A DNA stretch of 64,000 nucleotides from Stichopus chloronotus (Eukaryota; Echinodermata; Holothuroidea; Aspidochirotida; Stichopodidae), in contig CM037838.1 in the NCBI GenBank assembly GCA_021234535.1, positions 27,629,969 through 27,693,968 of the forward strand, written 5' to 3'. The translations under genes were made by a program, and so were the position numbers. The notes below the pieces were generated by a model. That model searched no databases. It worked only from the letters and a program-made list of their open reading frames with translations, and was not told the origin of the DNA. Of this stretch, positions 47,206-60,500 are shown one piece after another (within the stretch, counting starts at the first letter, position 1; each line of letters starts with the position of its first letter).

Positions 47206-49479
47206 CCACATTCGCTAAGCTCACCCTTCGCCCTCGATTTCGCTCAACGATAGAAATTTTTGCCCACCAACAATTTCTTTGCCTTGCAATTGCCCCCCCC
47301 CCCCAAAAAAAAAAAAAAATCTTAAATCCTGGTGCAGCCACTGTTCAGGTGCTCCCGTCTCGGTTGGGTAACTTAGAAGTAAGGGATAACAATCATATCC
47401 AAAACACACCTCTATAGATTGCATATCCCCATTCAACGATATGCAAACCTTTCCCGTGTCAGTTTCCTGCTGCCCTAGAATTATGGTGTAACACAAGAGT
47501 GAAGAGAAGACAGTACTTTTTGAAAGTATTCCATTGTCAATTTGTCAGGACTGAAACAAACAAGGCCGTGAACTGAACAATGTATAGTGTTTTTATTAGG
47601 TCATTCCAGAGTAAAGTTACTACAACAATGGCTAGTAAATGAAAGGCGTGTTGTTTAAGTTCCTTCAATTTTGACGCAACAAAAATGGTCGGTGAGAACA
47701 CATATCTTCCACAGTTTTTTTTAAAATTGGTGTGGGAAAAGTTGTTAAAGATTATACCTTTCACAATCGAGTGCGCGTCTATACTAATAGGTGTGCCGAG
47801 TTATACCCGTATGGGGGATTTGTTTTTACCACAAGTGGCACATTTTACCCGGCAGTGACCAACAATGACTCATTGTATATGTTGCTAACTTAGGCCTACT
47901 ATCATAGGCTGAGCGGAACTCCTGATATTGTGGGGGAGGGGGGTCGACCGAACCCCTGAACCACCCCCTGAATACCAGCCTGACTAATAACAATGAACTA
48001 AAGTTGCGATGTTAATGAGAAAGACAATTCATTCTGAAATGAACCAAATAAATTCGTCAGGCTGTTCAAGTTGTTTTTATCTTCAGTCATGGTACATTGA
48101 AGAAAGACGTGCAGGAGTACGTACTTTCCTGAGACAATGATAGGCTACACTCTTTCCCAGGATGCAATTGCGAGCATGGGTTTATTATAGTAAACATACG
48201 TTGAGGGTATGTGTTTGGAGGGGAATGTCGCCATAAGCGCCGTGAATTTCCTTTTCCGCAGATGTTTACATGAATAAGAGTACAGAAAGTGTTCACAATG
48301 ATGTCTGAGTCAATAACCCCCCCCCACCCCACCCCACACACACACACACACACATACCTGGGTTAAAACGTAGTTGTCACTCAACTCAAGTTGATTAAAC
48401 AAAAATAAAGTAAATAAAATTAGGGTATAATTAGCAAATGTCAGTTAATTTCAAAATTTAGCTACATTTTGGCTACATTTGGTTACATGTTCCACACTTA
48501 GAAAAACGTTTATTAAACTTTAGTCAAACATTGAGGACGGTGTTTTTTTTTTTACCATAAGCCTATCGTTGTAACCATATTTGACACATACCCCACGCTT
48601 TTGTATACCATGCAATTTAGCACGTCATGTCATGAAATTGAACGCGGTTGATGATTATAAACACTTTACAAATTCAAAGCAATCTGAAAAGTTCATTTAG
48701 TGGTACTATCTTTGCCGTACAAAGGAAGAAAAAAAAAGACGCTGGCAGTTTACTATAACGAAGGTGGTGAAAATAAATCTGCGTCTCCATGCTGTAAGAA
48801 GTGACCTGATGGTTCTTGATTTTTCTCGCTTCATTTCAACCACTAATCACTATCGAATCTCCTTAAAATGAATTTCATTGTTTTGAGGTATTCATACTGG
48901 TCGAGACGGTCGCTAGTTTATAGCAACAGAATACCCTTTTTCATTAAACAGCGCAATCAATGTTAATGCATATCAAACAAAATGTTTTTCTATGTACGTG
49001 TATGTATGTGTGTGTGTGTCTCGTCACTCTGTCCGATCCTGTGGCATATATAGCGACAGTCTTTTACAAAACTGTTTTAACTGCGTGTGACCTCATCAAC
49101 TTGCAAGCACAATGTGTGCTTAGCTCCTATCCAATCACAAACCACAAAGAGTGATTATCCCCCCTCTGACAAAAAATAGCCACGCCTGACTAAACAGGTA
49201 CAAAAACTGTAACTCCATGGGTTTGAAGAGTAAGAATTCAATTCGAAGTCCGTGGAATCCCTCACAATCTTGAAAAGGCCACCTTGTTAAAAACAGCTGA
49301 CGTTATTTTGAATGCGAGTCCGTGATCCGAAAGCCGCACTGAATACTGCAACCTAATTACACGCAACTGAAATCGATATAGTTCGTCAGTTACCGCCAAG
49401 GTTTGCACGAAAAACAACAGCAGCGATACATTTTTTCTTCCCCTGGCGTTTGCATCATTTTGTTTCAAAGCATTCAAAG

Positions 49480-49533
49480 ATGGATCCTTACAACAAGGAC
49501 GACTTGGCGAATATTGAAAAATCTTCAGAAGTG
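49480..49533 (+). CDS. Candidate first coding exon of an unknown gene
   Basis: The ATG sits in a good context (AAAGATGG: A at -3 and G at +4). It opens an 18-codon exon, MDPYNKDDLANIEKSSEV, which ends in phase 0 at a consensus donor GTAAGT. The 200 bases upstream are CpG-rich, as expected for an unmethylated first exon and promoter. The next exon was not found. The peptide is acidic and unstructured and matches nothing I know. A 54-base exon can arise by chance, so confidence is modest. Confidence 0.35.
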
Positions 49534-51659
49534 GTAAGTTTAAACCGATGGTTGTTCGCTTTACGTTTGCTATGTACACTTTACGAGTGAATCAAACAAA
49601 CGTATTTACCATTATAGTCGAGCCTGCCTGTTCCACAATATCGTCTGATCGTTAATGCTATGTACGCAACACAATAGAAAGTTACACTGAACGCAAATTG
49701 TAGAATCAGCACAATTTCCATATTTTAAACAATTGTATCATTGAAATTTTTTAACATGGAGGATTTATAAACTCAACTGGTATACCTTAATGAGATGGAA
49801 GAATGGATAATAAATTTGGTCATCAATTTGATCAGATTGAGATTTAAACAATAATGGAAAGCAAACAAGCTCAGTCTGATTAGATTTGACATTTATTCCA
49901 GACTTGAATGCATTCTAGCTAACAAAATGAACTCTACCGTTTCACGAATAACTGCCTGCGTTTTTGCCTTTCCTTTTCTCTCATTTGATTGTCTTATTAT
50001 CCTCAACGACTACAGCGTGCAAGTCTTCGTGTTTTTTTAACGTTTATACCATTAGACCGTGACACGGGCTGTAGATATGAATAGAGTGTGTAAAATGAAC
50101 GCAGAGACCGTTGCATTTACAGTTAGGCTGTATTTCGCTACATACGAACGTGTGTGACATCGACAGTATATACGTAAGGTACCGTTTTTAATTACGCAAA
50201 CTGCTTTTATGTATGAAAACGGCATCGTTATAATATGAAATGTGAGGTAGTGCTTAAAATTGATGGAGTGGTTTTTCTGTAGACCATAGTACAACACGTA
50301 TTATACAGTTTTGACAACACTTGTCACAAATAAATGGGTGGATCGCTTAGATCTTCTTTTCTTTCGTCCGTTTGTTGCATGTGAGAGATTTATGGTTTGG
50401 GGTTTTCAGGATTTTTTTTTTAGCAGTAAAAATCTTATGTACACAGCATGAAAATCACTGAAAACAGCAACGTACCTTTTACGACTGTCTTTCTTTTTTA
50501 TTTGTATTAACTAAAAAAAAAAACACGTACCATATCGGTCCCCCCTGCATGCAAGCAACTTTTATTAAATTATTCAAGTGTTTTACACACCTGTGTAGGT
50601 GACGCCATATGTGGTTGTTTCAAAAACACTTGTTATTTCTCATGCACTTGTTATTTACCATGCCATGTGTATGTATAGCTTAAATAGTTTGAATAAGTCT
50701 TGAATAAGTTTGTCTGTATATTATACTCAAGACTTTTTTTTATGGGGGTTCAAGATTTTTTTATCGATAGTTGTATGCATGTAGACCAACACTGAGTCCA
50801 AAACCTGTTATGCGAATGTTTCGGGTAAAATCAAACGTACTGTACATGTGAAGCACCGAAGCCAAATGTGTAACTCCAAATGGAATGTTGTATTTACAAA
50901 AGTATTAATTTATTTTCATAAAATTATAAAAAATAAAAATACTACCAAGAAAGAAATATATACATAGCGATCAAACCCGGTGGCATGGGTAGCAGTTTCG
51001 GTCTGAGCCTGAGCGAAATGTTTTTACGGGCGCTGTATAATAGATACCAAGTATCCTTTCGCCCCAAAGCTCGCCCACCTATACTAGTACATGTGGGAGG
51101 CCTGGCCGGGCGGAATAACAAAAAAAAGTACTGGAGGAAAGGTGGGGGTTGAATGTCGACAGGCGGAATCCCACAATGCCACGGATCGTACAAAAAAAAT
51201 TAACTTTTCAAATTCCCCAGATGGCTGGAAACGGCGATTCCCGGGTGTTCTTCTAGGCTGCATGTACCCAGTCTTAAAATAGGGATCCCATGTCTGCAAT
51301 TTCTCAATGAATGTGAACAAAAATAAATCTGTGAAAAATCGTACATATCAGATGGGTTTAGATAAAAAAGAATCATGATGAATTCTGCATCCTCTCTTAC
51401 ATACTTTCGGGGGCATTTGGCGAACATGTGGGAGGGGACTGAACATTTCTTTAGTCCCTCCACTTTTTCACTGGAGCAGTGGAGTCACAGAGGTTGTTTG
51501 CAAGGAGCTGGAACTGCACCCCAAGCGGCCTTCCTTGGATTTTTTTCTAGCCGGGTCTGGGATATGAATGATGGGCATCGAGTGCGATACAGTGTGATAC
51601 GGAAGTACAGTATGCCTCTCTATTGCAGAATTGTGGACTAGGTGACGGGGGACGGGCAG

Positions 51660-51770
51660 TTAGAATTGTGAGATTAAGTGAAGCGCCACCTTCAGTTGGT
51701 GCGGCCAGTACCAGAAAAAAAAAATACTCCCTAGATCGCTTCAAATCGCCCTCCTCGTGCTCAGCATGTA
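51660..51770 (-). repeat. Dispersed GCGCCACC repeat, reversed copy
   Basis: AAGCGCCACC, an A-run of about ten, and CCTAGATCGCTTCAAATC appear in the same order as at 41.88-41.98 kb. The copy is short and diverged. Confidence 0.45.
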
Positions 51771-52839
51771 AGTTCTAGGAAATGGTATACCTGTTAGTAG
51801 GCATATTTTCGTGGATGAGGGAAAAGTATTCTCCTAAAACTACTGGTAGTTTTCCACTTAAAAGTGTGATAAAATCTACCTTCCACGATGAATCCTGTAA
51901 TACGTTGCTTGAATTTTCATGGATGAATGTGAACAACATTATCATCGTTCCCATGGATGCAGAGTATGCAAAGAGTATTCAAGGTTGTTAACTTCCATCG
52001 ACCATATAGGTGAACGTTAATGGCCACCGCACTGGTGGCAACCTTTTGTCTATAAATAAATGTGCCTATTGCGAGATGAGTGTTTTGGCACTTCTGAGGG
52101 TGAAGAGCCCTCAATGACCTTTAAGTGAAGTATTTCTATGAAGACAATTTAATTCAAGCTTTTGTATCGTTAAACGAAGGAAACTGTCAAAACGCAGTAT
52201 ATTAATTTGGTAAAAGCTGAAAAGGGCCTGGGTAATCCTTTTGAGTCAGGGAGGACCCTCCTGACTGTATGGTATCTCACCCCCCCCCCCCCCCCCACAC
52301 CACTGAATAAGCCTGAACGTTTTCTTTTGAAGTTCTCACTTATTCTCTGAGCTGCTTCTAGTTAAAGCAACCCAGTAATCAATCGGGATACTTTACATAC
52401 ATCAATGAGAGCAGGGTCTTTGGGCTTCCGCCATCAGAGGTACCGGTAAAATGGGGTAGGTGCCAAGAAAATGATGGACTTGAGGGACGTTGTCTACTGG
52501 CTGCGGGATCGCTGGAGTGAGCACCAACGCCATCCATGAGGCTGAGCAAGGAGATGTTCCGCTTTATAAATTTTGATTTGTGCATGATGGAATGTTCATA
52601 CTTTTAGTTTATATGTGTGTTTTTGTAGAAATTATAGGTAAACCAACAGACAGTACAACATGTTCATGTGTTTCAGGCTCTTAGTTGGCATTCTACGTGC
52701 AATGAAGAGTAGCTCGTCTGAGATACGCTACATTACATTAACTCTATCCCCAAATGAATAGTTGGCCACAGCGGACATAGACCTAGTTACCGATTTAATG
52801 CTAGCATTAACTCTACTTCGTGATAAGTCCATCAGAACA

Positions 52840-52985
52840 TGATTAGCTAACATCTTAATCGCTTTAATATTGACATCAATGTTTTCATATCGACATTAAA
52901 TCGATTTATCCATGACACGAAATTTGTTAAATGCTGACATTAAATCGACGTAATGTTCACATTAAATCGATTTAATATTAGCTTT
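52840..52985. repeat. ATTAAATCGATTTAAT-type array
   Basis: At least five copies of a word built on GACATTAAATCGATTTA occur within 140 bases. One at 52,961-52,976 is a perfect 16-base palindrome. The spacing is irregular (20-40 bases). Confidence 0.7.
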
Positions 52986-53078
52986 AAATTGCTACCGGTA
53001 CTTGTGTCCGCATTGGCCTTCCATACCCCCGCGCTTATAATTACGTATACAATACGAACTACGCTGCAAGGTCTGACG
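52953..53078 (+). CDS. Weak candidate: first coding exon of a small multi-span membrane protein
   Basis: A Met-initiated frame of 42 codons ends in phase 0 at the donor |GTAAGC. After a short polar start it is hydrophobic: LLPVLVSALAFHTPALIITY, then TIRTTLQGLT. The LLP...IITY pattern is reminiscent of the first span of the DRAM/TMEM150 family. The following luminal motif of that family (PYISDTG) was not found downstream. Its 5' part overlaps the ATTAAATCGATTTAAT array, which argues against a real gene. Confidence 0.2.
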
Positions 53079-55187
53079 GTAAGCCTTTTTCAACATGACC
53101 AGCAACTTTCTCACAAAGACACTCAGCAGCAAACTAAAAAAGTTTAAATCAAAGCACAATTAGAGTAGTTAAGCACGTAACACTCAAGTATGTATAGAGC
53201 TTGTGGCTTTTACAACTGTGGAAAGGATCTTGATTTGAAATGTTGTGGCTCTTGTTTGCAGTACAGTCTTTCTGTTTGCGCAGTGGCAGAGATTCAGATT
53301 TTCTAGAAATCTTGAGACCCCTTTCAAAATTTTGCAGGTCTTCGAGAATAAATTTACTCTAGTGTTCAGCGACCCTCAATGAACAAACACCGATTTCTTG
53401 ATTTCTTTGTGCATTTTTTTTTTCCCGAGGCCGACTATTAGTCTGTCTGATAATGCAAATGTGCTCGCTGGGGGGAACACTCGACCAATTTTGCGTGCCT
53501 ATTTAAGTTTTTAAATCAACTTATTGTATTTCGACCAAATAATATATGGAGACTTTTAACCCTGAACTTCATAACGTACTTTCATTAGTCCATCTTTGTT
53601 TTAAGTTACGTTTGATGTCCTGTGCTCCCTGTAGGCATGAGACTGTGATTTGTTTATGACTCCCTATTGAAGTTGCCGTGGCACTAAGTCCTCTCTCCAA
53701 CTTTAAAATGGCCATTTTTGGTGAAAACTGTTGATTTTCAATTGGAAAAAGCAAATCTGCAGTTTCATTTCTTAAATATTGCTCTTTAATTGTCATGCAC
53801 ACAGCGTTTGCTGATTCGCATGACCAGTATGCTACAGAGTTATAGTGTGCTGTATCGCATGACCAAATTTACTGCAGGAAGGCAAGAAATTTATGGCAAT
53901 ATCGACTCTTTGATGCGCAACCCAGTGGCGAATTTGGGGAGGACTTCATTATTTCGGAGTGGTGAATACTTGGAACGAAAGTCGATACTGCTTGCTCAGA
54001 CATTCGTGTAAATATCATAAAGAACGGATGAAGAGAAAAAGAAAATGAACTAATGGAAAAAAAAAAAAACAGCTCCGTCCGCGTACTTTACACTGGGCAA
54101 ACGCTTTTGCCTCTATCCCATCTCTCATGTTGACAAAAACCTACCTTTTGTCTGGCAAATTGTGAGCATTTTCCGGGCAGATAACTTGAATAAAAAAAAA
54201 TACCGACTTTACCGGTTAATTTTAGGAAGACAGAAGAACTTAGCTTGAATTTTCTAAATCACTTGAATATAGTAATATTTAAAAACCCCTGTGAAAATTA
54301 AGTAGTCACCGTCTTTTTTTTTAAAGACATTTCGTCTTTTGGGCAAGAGTTACTTTTGCGCCTCGAAGAAGGCCTTTATTGCGCTAATGGCTGTCATACT
54401 AGGTGTATGCGGCTTTTCGCCCCACCCCTCACGTGAACCAGAGAGAGAGCGGCAATCTTTCCTAGTTTGCATGTTCACATGATTTATTGGTGAGCGCGTG
54501 GTTTGCTCGGTCTCAACTCAGCCATATATGGCTCTGGGTCTCAACAGTTGCACTATGCGCACAATCCCCAATCATTACTGTACATGTATTAACCTACGTA
54601 GCCTGCACTACAGAACATCTAGGTAAGGCATTGCCAAGTGGGGCGTAGCGTCGACCTGTCTAGACTCTGCCAAGTCTGCTCGGGCTGTAACGCCTGTGGT
54701 CCTACAACTTGGTTCCGTCACCTCTGCGTATTTACTTTACTGTACTGCGCTACTGTGCTGCTCTTCCGGAAATGTGTTTACTCCCCTCCTTGATCGCTGC
54801 TTTCCGGCGGACGGCGATCAGAGGGAAACGCGATTACTAGATGGGAATAGTATCCCCGGTAGTGGCCAGAAGTAGGCTGCAGGTAAATTATGAGGAATGA
54901 ATCAAAGGAGGGGAATTCATTCGCCGAGAAAGACTTTCCAAAGTCTACGACCTGTCCTGTTCCGGCAAGGGCGTAGCTAAATGCCGTCAGTACACTGAAT
55001 TGAGTAATCTTAAGTATGTTCATGGACACGACCACGGTTATAGGCACGCCAGCTGGCACTCACCACAACAGGCTTGAAGAGCAAAAGGCCAGACTACAAC
55101 CGTAAACTCTCGGCGTACACATGGGAATAGAGCCTAATATTGTAACGTTTGTCCGGACCGGTCGTGTGGTGAGGAATCAGGTTGGTG

Positions 55188-55412
55188 AAGGGGTGGGGGA
55201 GGGGCGTAAGAGGGGCATGAAGGGGTGGGGGAGGGGCGTGAAGGGGTGGGGAAGGGGCTGAAGGGGTGGGGAAGGGGCTGAAGGGGTGAGGGATGGGCGT
55301 GAAGGGGTGGGGAGGGGCGTGAAGGGGTGGGGGTGGGCGTGAAGGGGTGGGGATGGGCGTGAAAGGGTGGGGAATGGGCGTGAAGGGGTGGGGGAGGGTG
55401 AGGGGCGAGAAC
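55188..55412 (+). repeat. G-rich minisatellite (GTGAAGGGGTGGGG)n
   Basis: About eleven units of 18-23 bases occur in tandem, each like GTGAAGGGGTGGGGAAGGGGC with small indels. The + strand has dozens of GGGG tracts and is a strong candidate for G-quadruplexes. All three - strand frames give Pro/Ser/His-rich ORFs of 89-125 codons, which are artefacts of the array. Confidence 0.92.
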
Positions 55413-55629
55413 CTGTAGAGTAGGGGTTGGATGACACCGCTGACAATAACAGAGCATGTTAGGTTCACAAAATGTAATTGAAGTTATCACCACTGCCGCA
55501 CTACCAAGCAAATGGACAGGTGATAAAATGATTCAACAAGTTAATAAACAGCAAGTGCAGTAAGCTAACACTCATACTATGCTATCACAGCTAACAAAAC
55601 CTACGCGGGGTAAACAGTACACGTAGTGT

Positions 55630-55745
55630 CAGGCATTGCCACTAAAACTCAGCAGCTAAACGCAGCGCAGCTGAAACTCAGCAGCAAGATGAATTTGACG
55701 CAGCTCAGCAACTAAACATACGCGACGCAGCTGAGAGTCAGCAGT
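55630..55745 (+). repeat. CTCAGCAGC tandem repeat
   Basis: Units of about 48 bases contain AACTCAGCAGCTAAACGCAG or ACGCAGCTGAGAGTCAGCAG, repeated two to three times with changes. Confidence 0.6.
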
Positions 55746-56804
55746 GTAAATGAATGGAAAACGTTCTACTAATAAGTCAAAAATAAACGAAGTCCCTAAA
55801 AATCGCCCATCACCAGATAAAAATTCGGCATAGATTCTGTTTAGTAACAATCTACAAGTACACCCTAAGTACACCCTCAATAAAATCATGCCGTACATGG
55901 CATTATAAGTAACACCGTTATCGTGTTAAGTCCCACACTAAGCAAATAAAGTCCTATGCAAGCAAAACTGACCAATTACGGCAGATCAAGCCAGATTGAC
56001 ATACACAAAGGTCTAATATCAAGATGGTCAAGTATTCTACCCCGTATTATGTAAGCAAACTAACCCCGCCTCACTGTCTGGACGAACCTCACTGCTACCC
56101 CTGCTCTTTAAAACAAAGCCGACCTTGTGAACCGGAAGTCCGAAAACTCTGGCAGCACTGAATCACCATCCCCCGCTAAACTTTATACGAGCCCAACGCT
56201 CAAAAAACGGTTTTCTTGGAAATACCGTATTGCCCGCACATAATAGGGTACAAGCTGGTACAAGCAGTGAAGGAATCCAAATATACGAGAAAGATAGCTG
56301 TTTTCTCGTAACGATATATTGCAAAACGAGGCATTCAGTCCCAAATCATCACCCCTATTCTGCGAAGAAAACTTTTTGAAAGGCCTCTGCTCTCCACCAG
56401 TGTAGTATGCTATAGGGGTTCAGCGAGGAAAGTAAAGTCGGGCCGTGGGAGAGTTCACATGTACACTACACTAGAGTACCTTATCCCTATGAAGATACTC
56501 TACACTACACGTCGTGTTGTCGTGTTGGAAGTACAGTCGCCGCTTTTGATCCTTTCGGTAGAATCCTGAGAATGACCTCTTTAGTCGTTACGGTCTTTTG
56601 GATATTATAATTGGATCTGCGTAGATATATTTAACAGAGTATCTACGCGTATGGACATTTGGACGGTTCCATTAAAGTTTATGAAACGAAAATGTTATAA
56701 CACGTAAATTCGTAAAGAAACCACTCCCCCATAATGTCATTGCTACTTGGCCCTGCACCAGGAATGCTAGTGGAAGAACGGACGAGACCTTTAGGAATAT
56801 GTAT

Positions 56805-56822
56805 GGGGGGGGGGGGGGGGTG
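56805..56822. repeat. Long homopolymer G run (one of many)
   Basis: One of more than twenty uninterrupted G or C runs of nine or more bases between 24 and 61 kb. Others are near 26.1, 26.6, 31.2, 34.96, 39.8, 41.4, 42.0, 44.3, 44.8, 46.2, 47.3, 52.3, 57.8, 58.1, 59.0, 59.2, 59.7 and 60.8 kb. No such run occurs before 24 kb. Confidence 0.9.
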
Positions 56823-57235
56823 TGGAGCAAGGTAAACAATTAAGGGTCAAACACGGAGAGACGACAGGTGTGGACTGGTGCAAAGTTAAAATTAAATATA
56901 TTCAAGTATAGTTAAATCACAGCGGCGAGATACGTCGAGTCATACAGTAAGTAACAGAGTGAACTTAGACGGTCGGCTGGTGCAAGAAACACACAAACAA
57001 TTACAGAGCACAAGAAATCTATTTGAACTGTATAGCAGAAACATAAACAGATGACGTGAAATTAGCATATCACTACAACTTCTAAAGAAAAACTTACTTT
57101 CAAACATATAAAGAATACCTTACAAATCACTCTTACATTGTAATCAAGGCGGTATGTATGAGCAATCATTGAATTGCTAAGCCCACTATACATCAGCCCT
57201 TGCTCATTGGGAGGGTATATAAAGCGGTCAATAAC

Positions 57236-57590
57236 TTAAAGGGAAATAGGGCGTTTGTTTCAGAGAAAACATCCATATTTTTTAAAACCAATTTTTGTGG
57301 ATGTAGAATGATAGATTATTCAAAATAAGGAAGGACCGAAGCCTCCTTTTCAAGGAATAAGTTTCTCACAGATAGAAATTCAGTTATTTGTTGCTCAACA
57401 CTAATTTGTTCACCCAAACTTTTCAAAATTCAAATGGTGCATCTTCTGTTCCTCATCACATGCATGATGTTTTGAGGAGATGAAGCTTTGGTAGATGTCT
57501 ATTGATGAGACTGAATGATTTTAAAATGATTACTCTTACTTTCTTTTGTATGTCATGTTGGGGTATTCTAAACGCCCTATTTCCCTTTAA
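57236..57590 (-). mobile_element. TTAA-flanked MITE, copy 2 (complete, reversed)
   Basis: It has the same ends as the 28,173 copy: TTAA|AGGGAAATAGGGCGTTT on the left and AAACGCCCTATTTCCCT|TTAA on the right. The interior matches copy 1 when reverse-complemented, for example CAACAAATAACTGAATTTCT and AATGATAGATTATTCAAAAT. Length is 355 bases, with no indel larger than a few bases. Confidence 0.85.
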
Positions 57591-60500
57591 GATGAGTAGT
57601 ACATAGTCACCGAACAAATAACAAATTACACCCTTGATGATCAAATTCATTCATTCATTCAAGTAAAAATACAGCTTAGGGTGATGCATTACAGCCTTTA
57701 AGGGCGGAGGGAATTACTGCAGGCAGGAAGTTGCCCTGACAACTTCCTACTGAATTCGAAATAGTTTTCTAATATGCTGAAGGGTAATTTATCAGAAAAG
57801 CAGAACGAGGTTTCCTATTACTGTTAGGGAATTTTCAACTTTTTGGGGGGGGGGGGGGTGAAACCATATCTGCATAGCATGTTCCGTTCGAAAATCTGGA
57901 TTTTAAAAGAAGTAGGCTATCATTTTCACAGCCTGCGGTACTTTGCCTCACGGGAAATCTGTATAACACAAACACAAACTACTAGTGATATCCCTTGTAT
58001 TTCCTTATAATCTTGAATGTCTTAAAAGAAGCATTAAGATTAGCAGATGTGACATGGATGCAGCTAGAGGTATAATTTTATGAGGGGGGGGGGGGGCGTG
58101 GGGACATGAATTCGGGGGGGGGAACGTTGCAAAAAATTCACTCATTTTTTAAAAATATTAATGTATTTAACCCTCATTAATGAAAGGATATATCATTTTT
58201 GTTTGGGTTCTTTATCCCGCCTTCCCTCCGCAGAGCTTTACGCCACTGAGATGTGGGATTCATTTTCACAGCATTTTAAGGTAAATTTACAGCAAGGTGC
58301 CTGTAAATATTTTTTGGCCAGAAGTTCAGAAGTGCTTTTCTTTAAACAACAGTATCTTGAGCTATGAGCGAGATATTGGTGTATGATTTGCAGTGCCTGT
58401 AGTGGAAATATTGGCTCTCCTGAATTGTCATTGCAATATTTCTCTCATGTTTCCACATTAGAAATATCAATACGTGGAAATCCTGGCCTCGCTCTGCATG
58501 GAACGAATGCTAGTAACTAGCATTTCTACGATCCGAAAGTCCCATATGTCTATATTGAAAGGTTCGGTGTACACGTGTGCTGTGGTAGACTTTCGGTGAA
58601 TGCATATTTACAAAAGTGAACTAGGTCCATTCTTTGTTTTACTTTTATTTTGCCTCTCATGGTGGGCGCAGGACTCTCTTTAACGACACTGCCTCGCTGG
58701 CCCTTGAAGGGAAAAAAAAATGTGAAGTTAAAATGAACGATCTCGCAAACCAGCTAAACCAGAAACCCAACTTAAATTCTCTTTTATAATTCCTGGTAGG
58801 AATCAACCATGACCTTGGTAAAGCTCCCTTCTCGGGAACAGTACCGGTGCACTGTGCTCAAGTTTCACAGCTCTGGTTACGTTGTAATTTTAGAACATAT
58901 ATAAAGTGCATTGATTCTTCGATGGCCGCATCTTTTTCAAGATATTCAGCGAGTGGATGTGTTGGAGGAGGAGAGGGGGGGGGGGGGGTTCGTTCGTCCT
59001 TCTTCATCATCTATGTTTTTCATCCCTGCGTAGTCTCTCTCTCTCCCGTACCTTTTCCGCTAATTCCTATTTAGTTCATCCACGAATTCATTTAAGTCAT
59101 TTATCCACCTTGTCATTCATTCACTTATTCTCGCTTTTCTTTTCTTTCTCTTCTGTGTCCATTTCCATCCTAGCACGTTTAGCTGAGTTGGCGGTCCCCT
59201 TCTTCAACATCAGGGACGAACCCCCCCCCCCCCCCCCCTTATCACATTTTAGACACTTTTCTTCTTCTCAAACTGTCAAATACGCTACTGTTTGGACAGG
59301 CATTCAAGCCAATGCGAGATAATGTTAGAAGTAAAAGCATGCTGAGAGCTGCTACTCTAACGTAAGATCCCTGATTGGTTTGACTAAATTTGCGCCATAG
59401 CAGCCGGCCTGTCAGATGGCAACATCGTACTTTTTCCTTTAAGATGTCTTGTTTTCATATCCTCAGCTTTTGATCTTGAGACTTACTGGACAGCTTTTCC
59501 TTTGGCTCTGTCCATCAGTTTGCTCTAAATAATTTGAGGAAGCGCCTCGACACTATGGTAGGGGCAGAATCTAGAGGAATGCGATTGCAAAGTTAAAGGG
59601 AATCAGCTAAGATTATACTCTCCCGTGAGTTCTTTAAAAAACCTAGAAATCCGTTTTAATGCGCAATTACACCCCCCCCCCCCGTCCCAACCATCGATCA
59701 AAACCCGGTCCTCGTTCTACTAGTTTGCAATATATCAATACATTCTGCAAGAAAGTGCCCATGCTCGTTCATTTTGTCACTGGTAAAAAAAAAAAAACTA
59801 GAGTTTTTCATGTAAAGTACAGCGTAATTTTCACGTAGTTTATTCCGCCCACGATCCATTTGTGTGATGCTAGATTGGGGACAGCTCTCGGTCCATGAAC
59901 TCAGGCGATGTATGAGTGCCAATCCTGCATGCTTGGAGTATTATAAACATTCTTTTAATTGCTTTTGATGATCAATCGTGTTTGTGCAGGTGTATGTTTT
60001 CACGACAACCTTAAAAGCTACGGTATACCAGCATTAAATACCATCAAAAAATGTATTTTCCTTTCAAACAAAAGAGAATGAGATTTTGCCACATTATCCT
60101 GTGGGTTAAGGCCCGTTAAAGATGGCGTGAGTATCTCCATCAAAAGTCTCTTCCCATTCCAGTGTTGTGCTTCAGGATCGATCGTGGAACAATCCCAACA
60201 AGTTTCACAGTCAAAATGCCAATTGCCGAACCACATTTCGTTTACAAGTACGGAAGCGTATAATACCTCATCATTCAAGAAGACAAAAAAAGAAGTCCTA
60301 CTTTCGCTACTATGCTATGTATACTTACAGACTTACCGAGGCATGATAGCCTGCTTTCTGTGAAATTTCTTTCACGAAAAGTAACCCCAAAATGTAACAA
60401 GTATGATTTATTCATAAACGTCAGAAATTTGCACTTCCACAGAGGCTGACTTTATCTTTCGCTTAATGGGTAACCATCGTGTTTGGTACATGAAACTTGA

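Noticed and set aside
55094..55511. Three overlapping Pro/Ser/His-rich ORFs of 89-125 codons on the - strand
   Set aside because: They are translations of the G-rich minisatellite in all three frames and have no independent coding signal.
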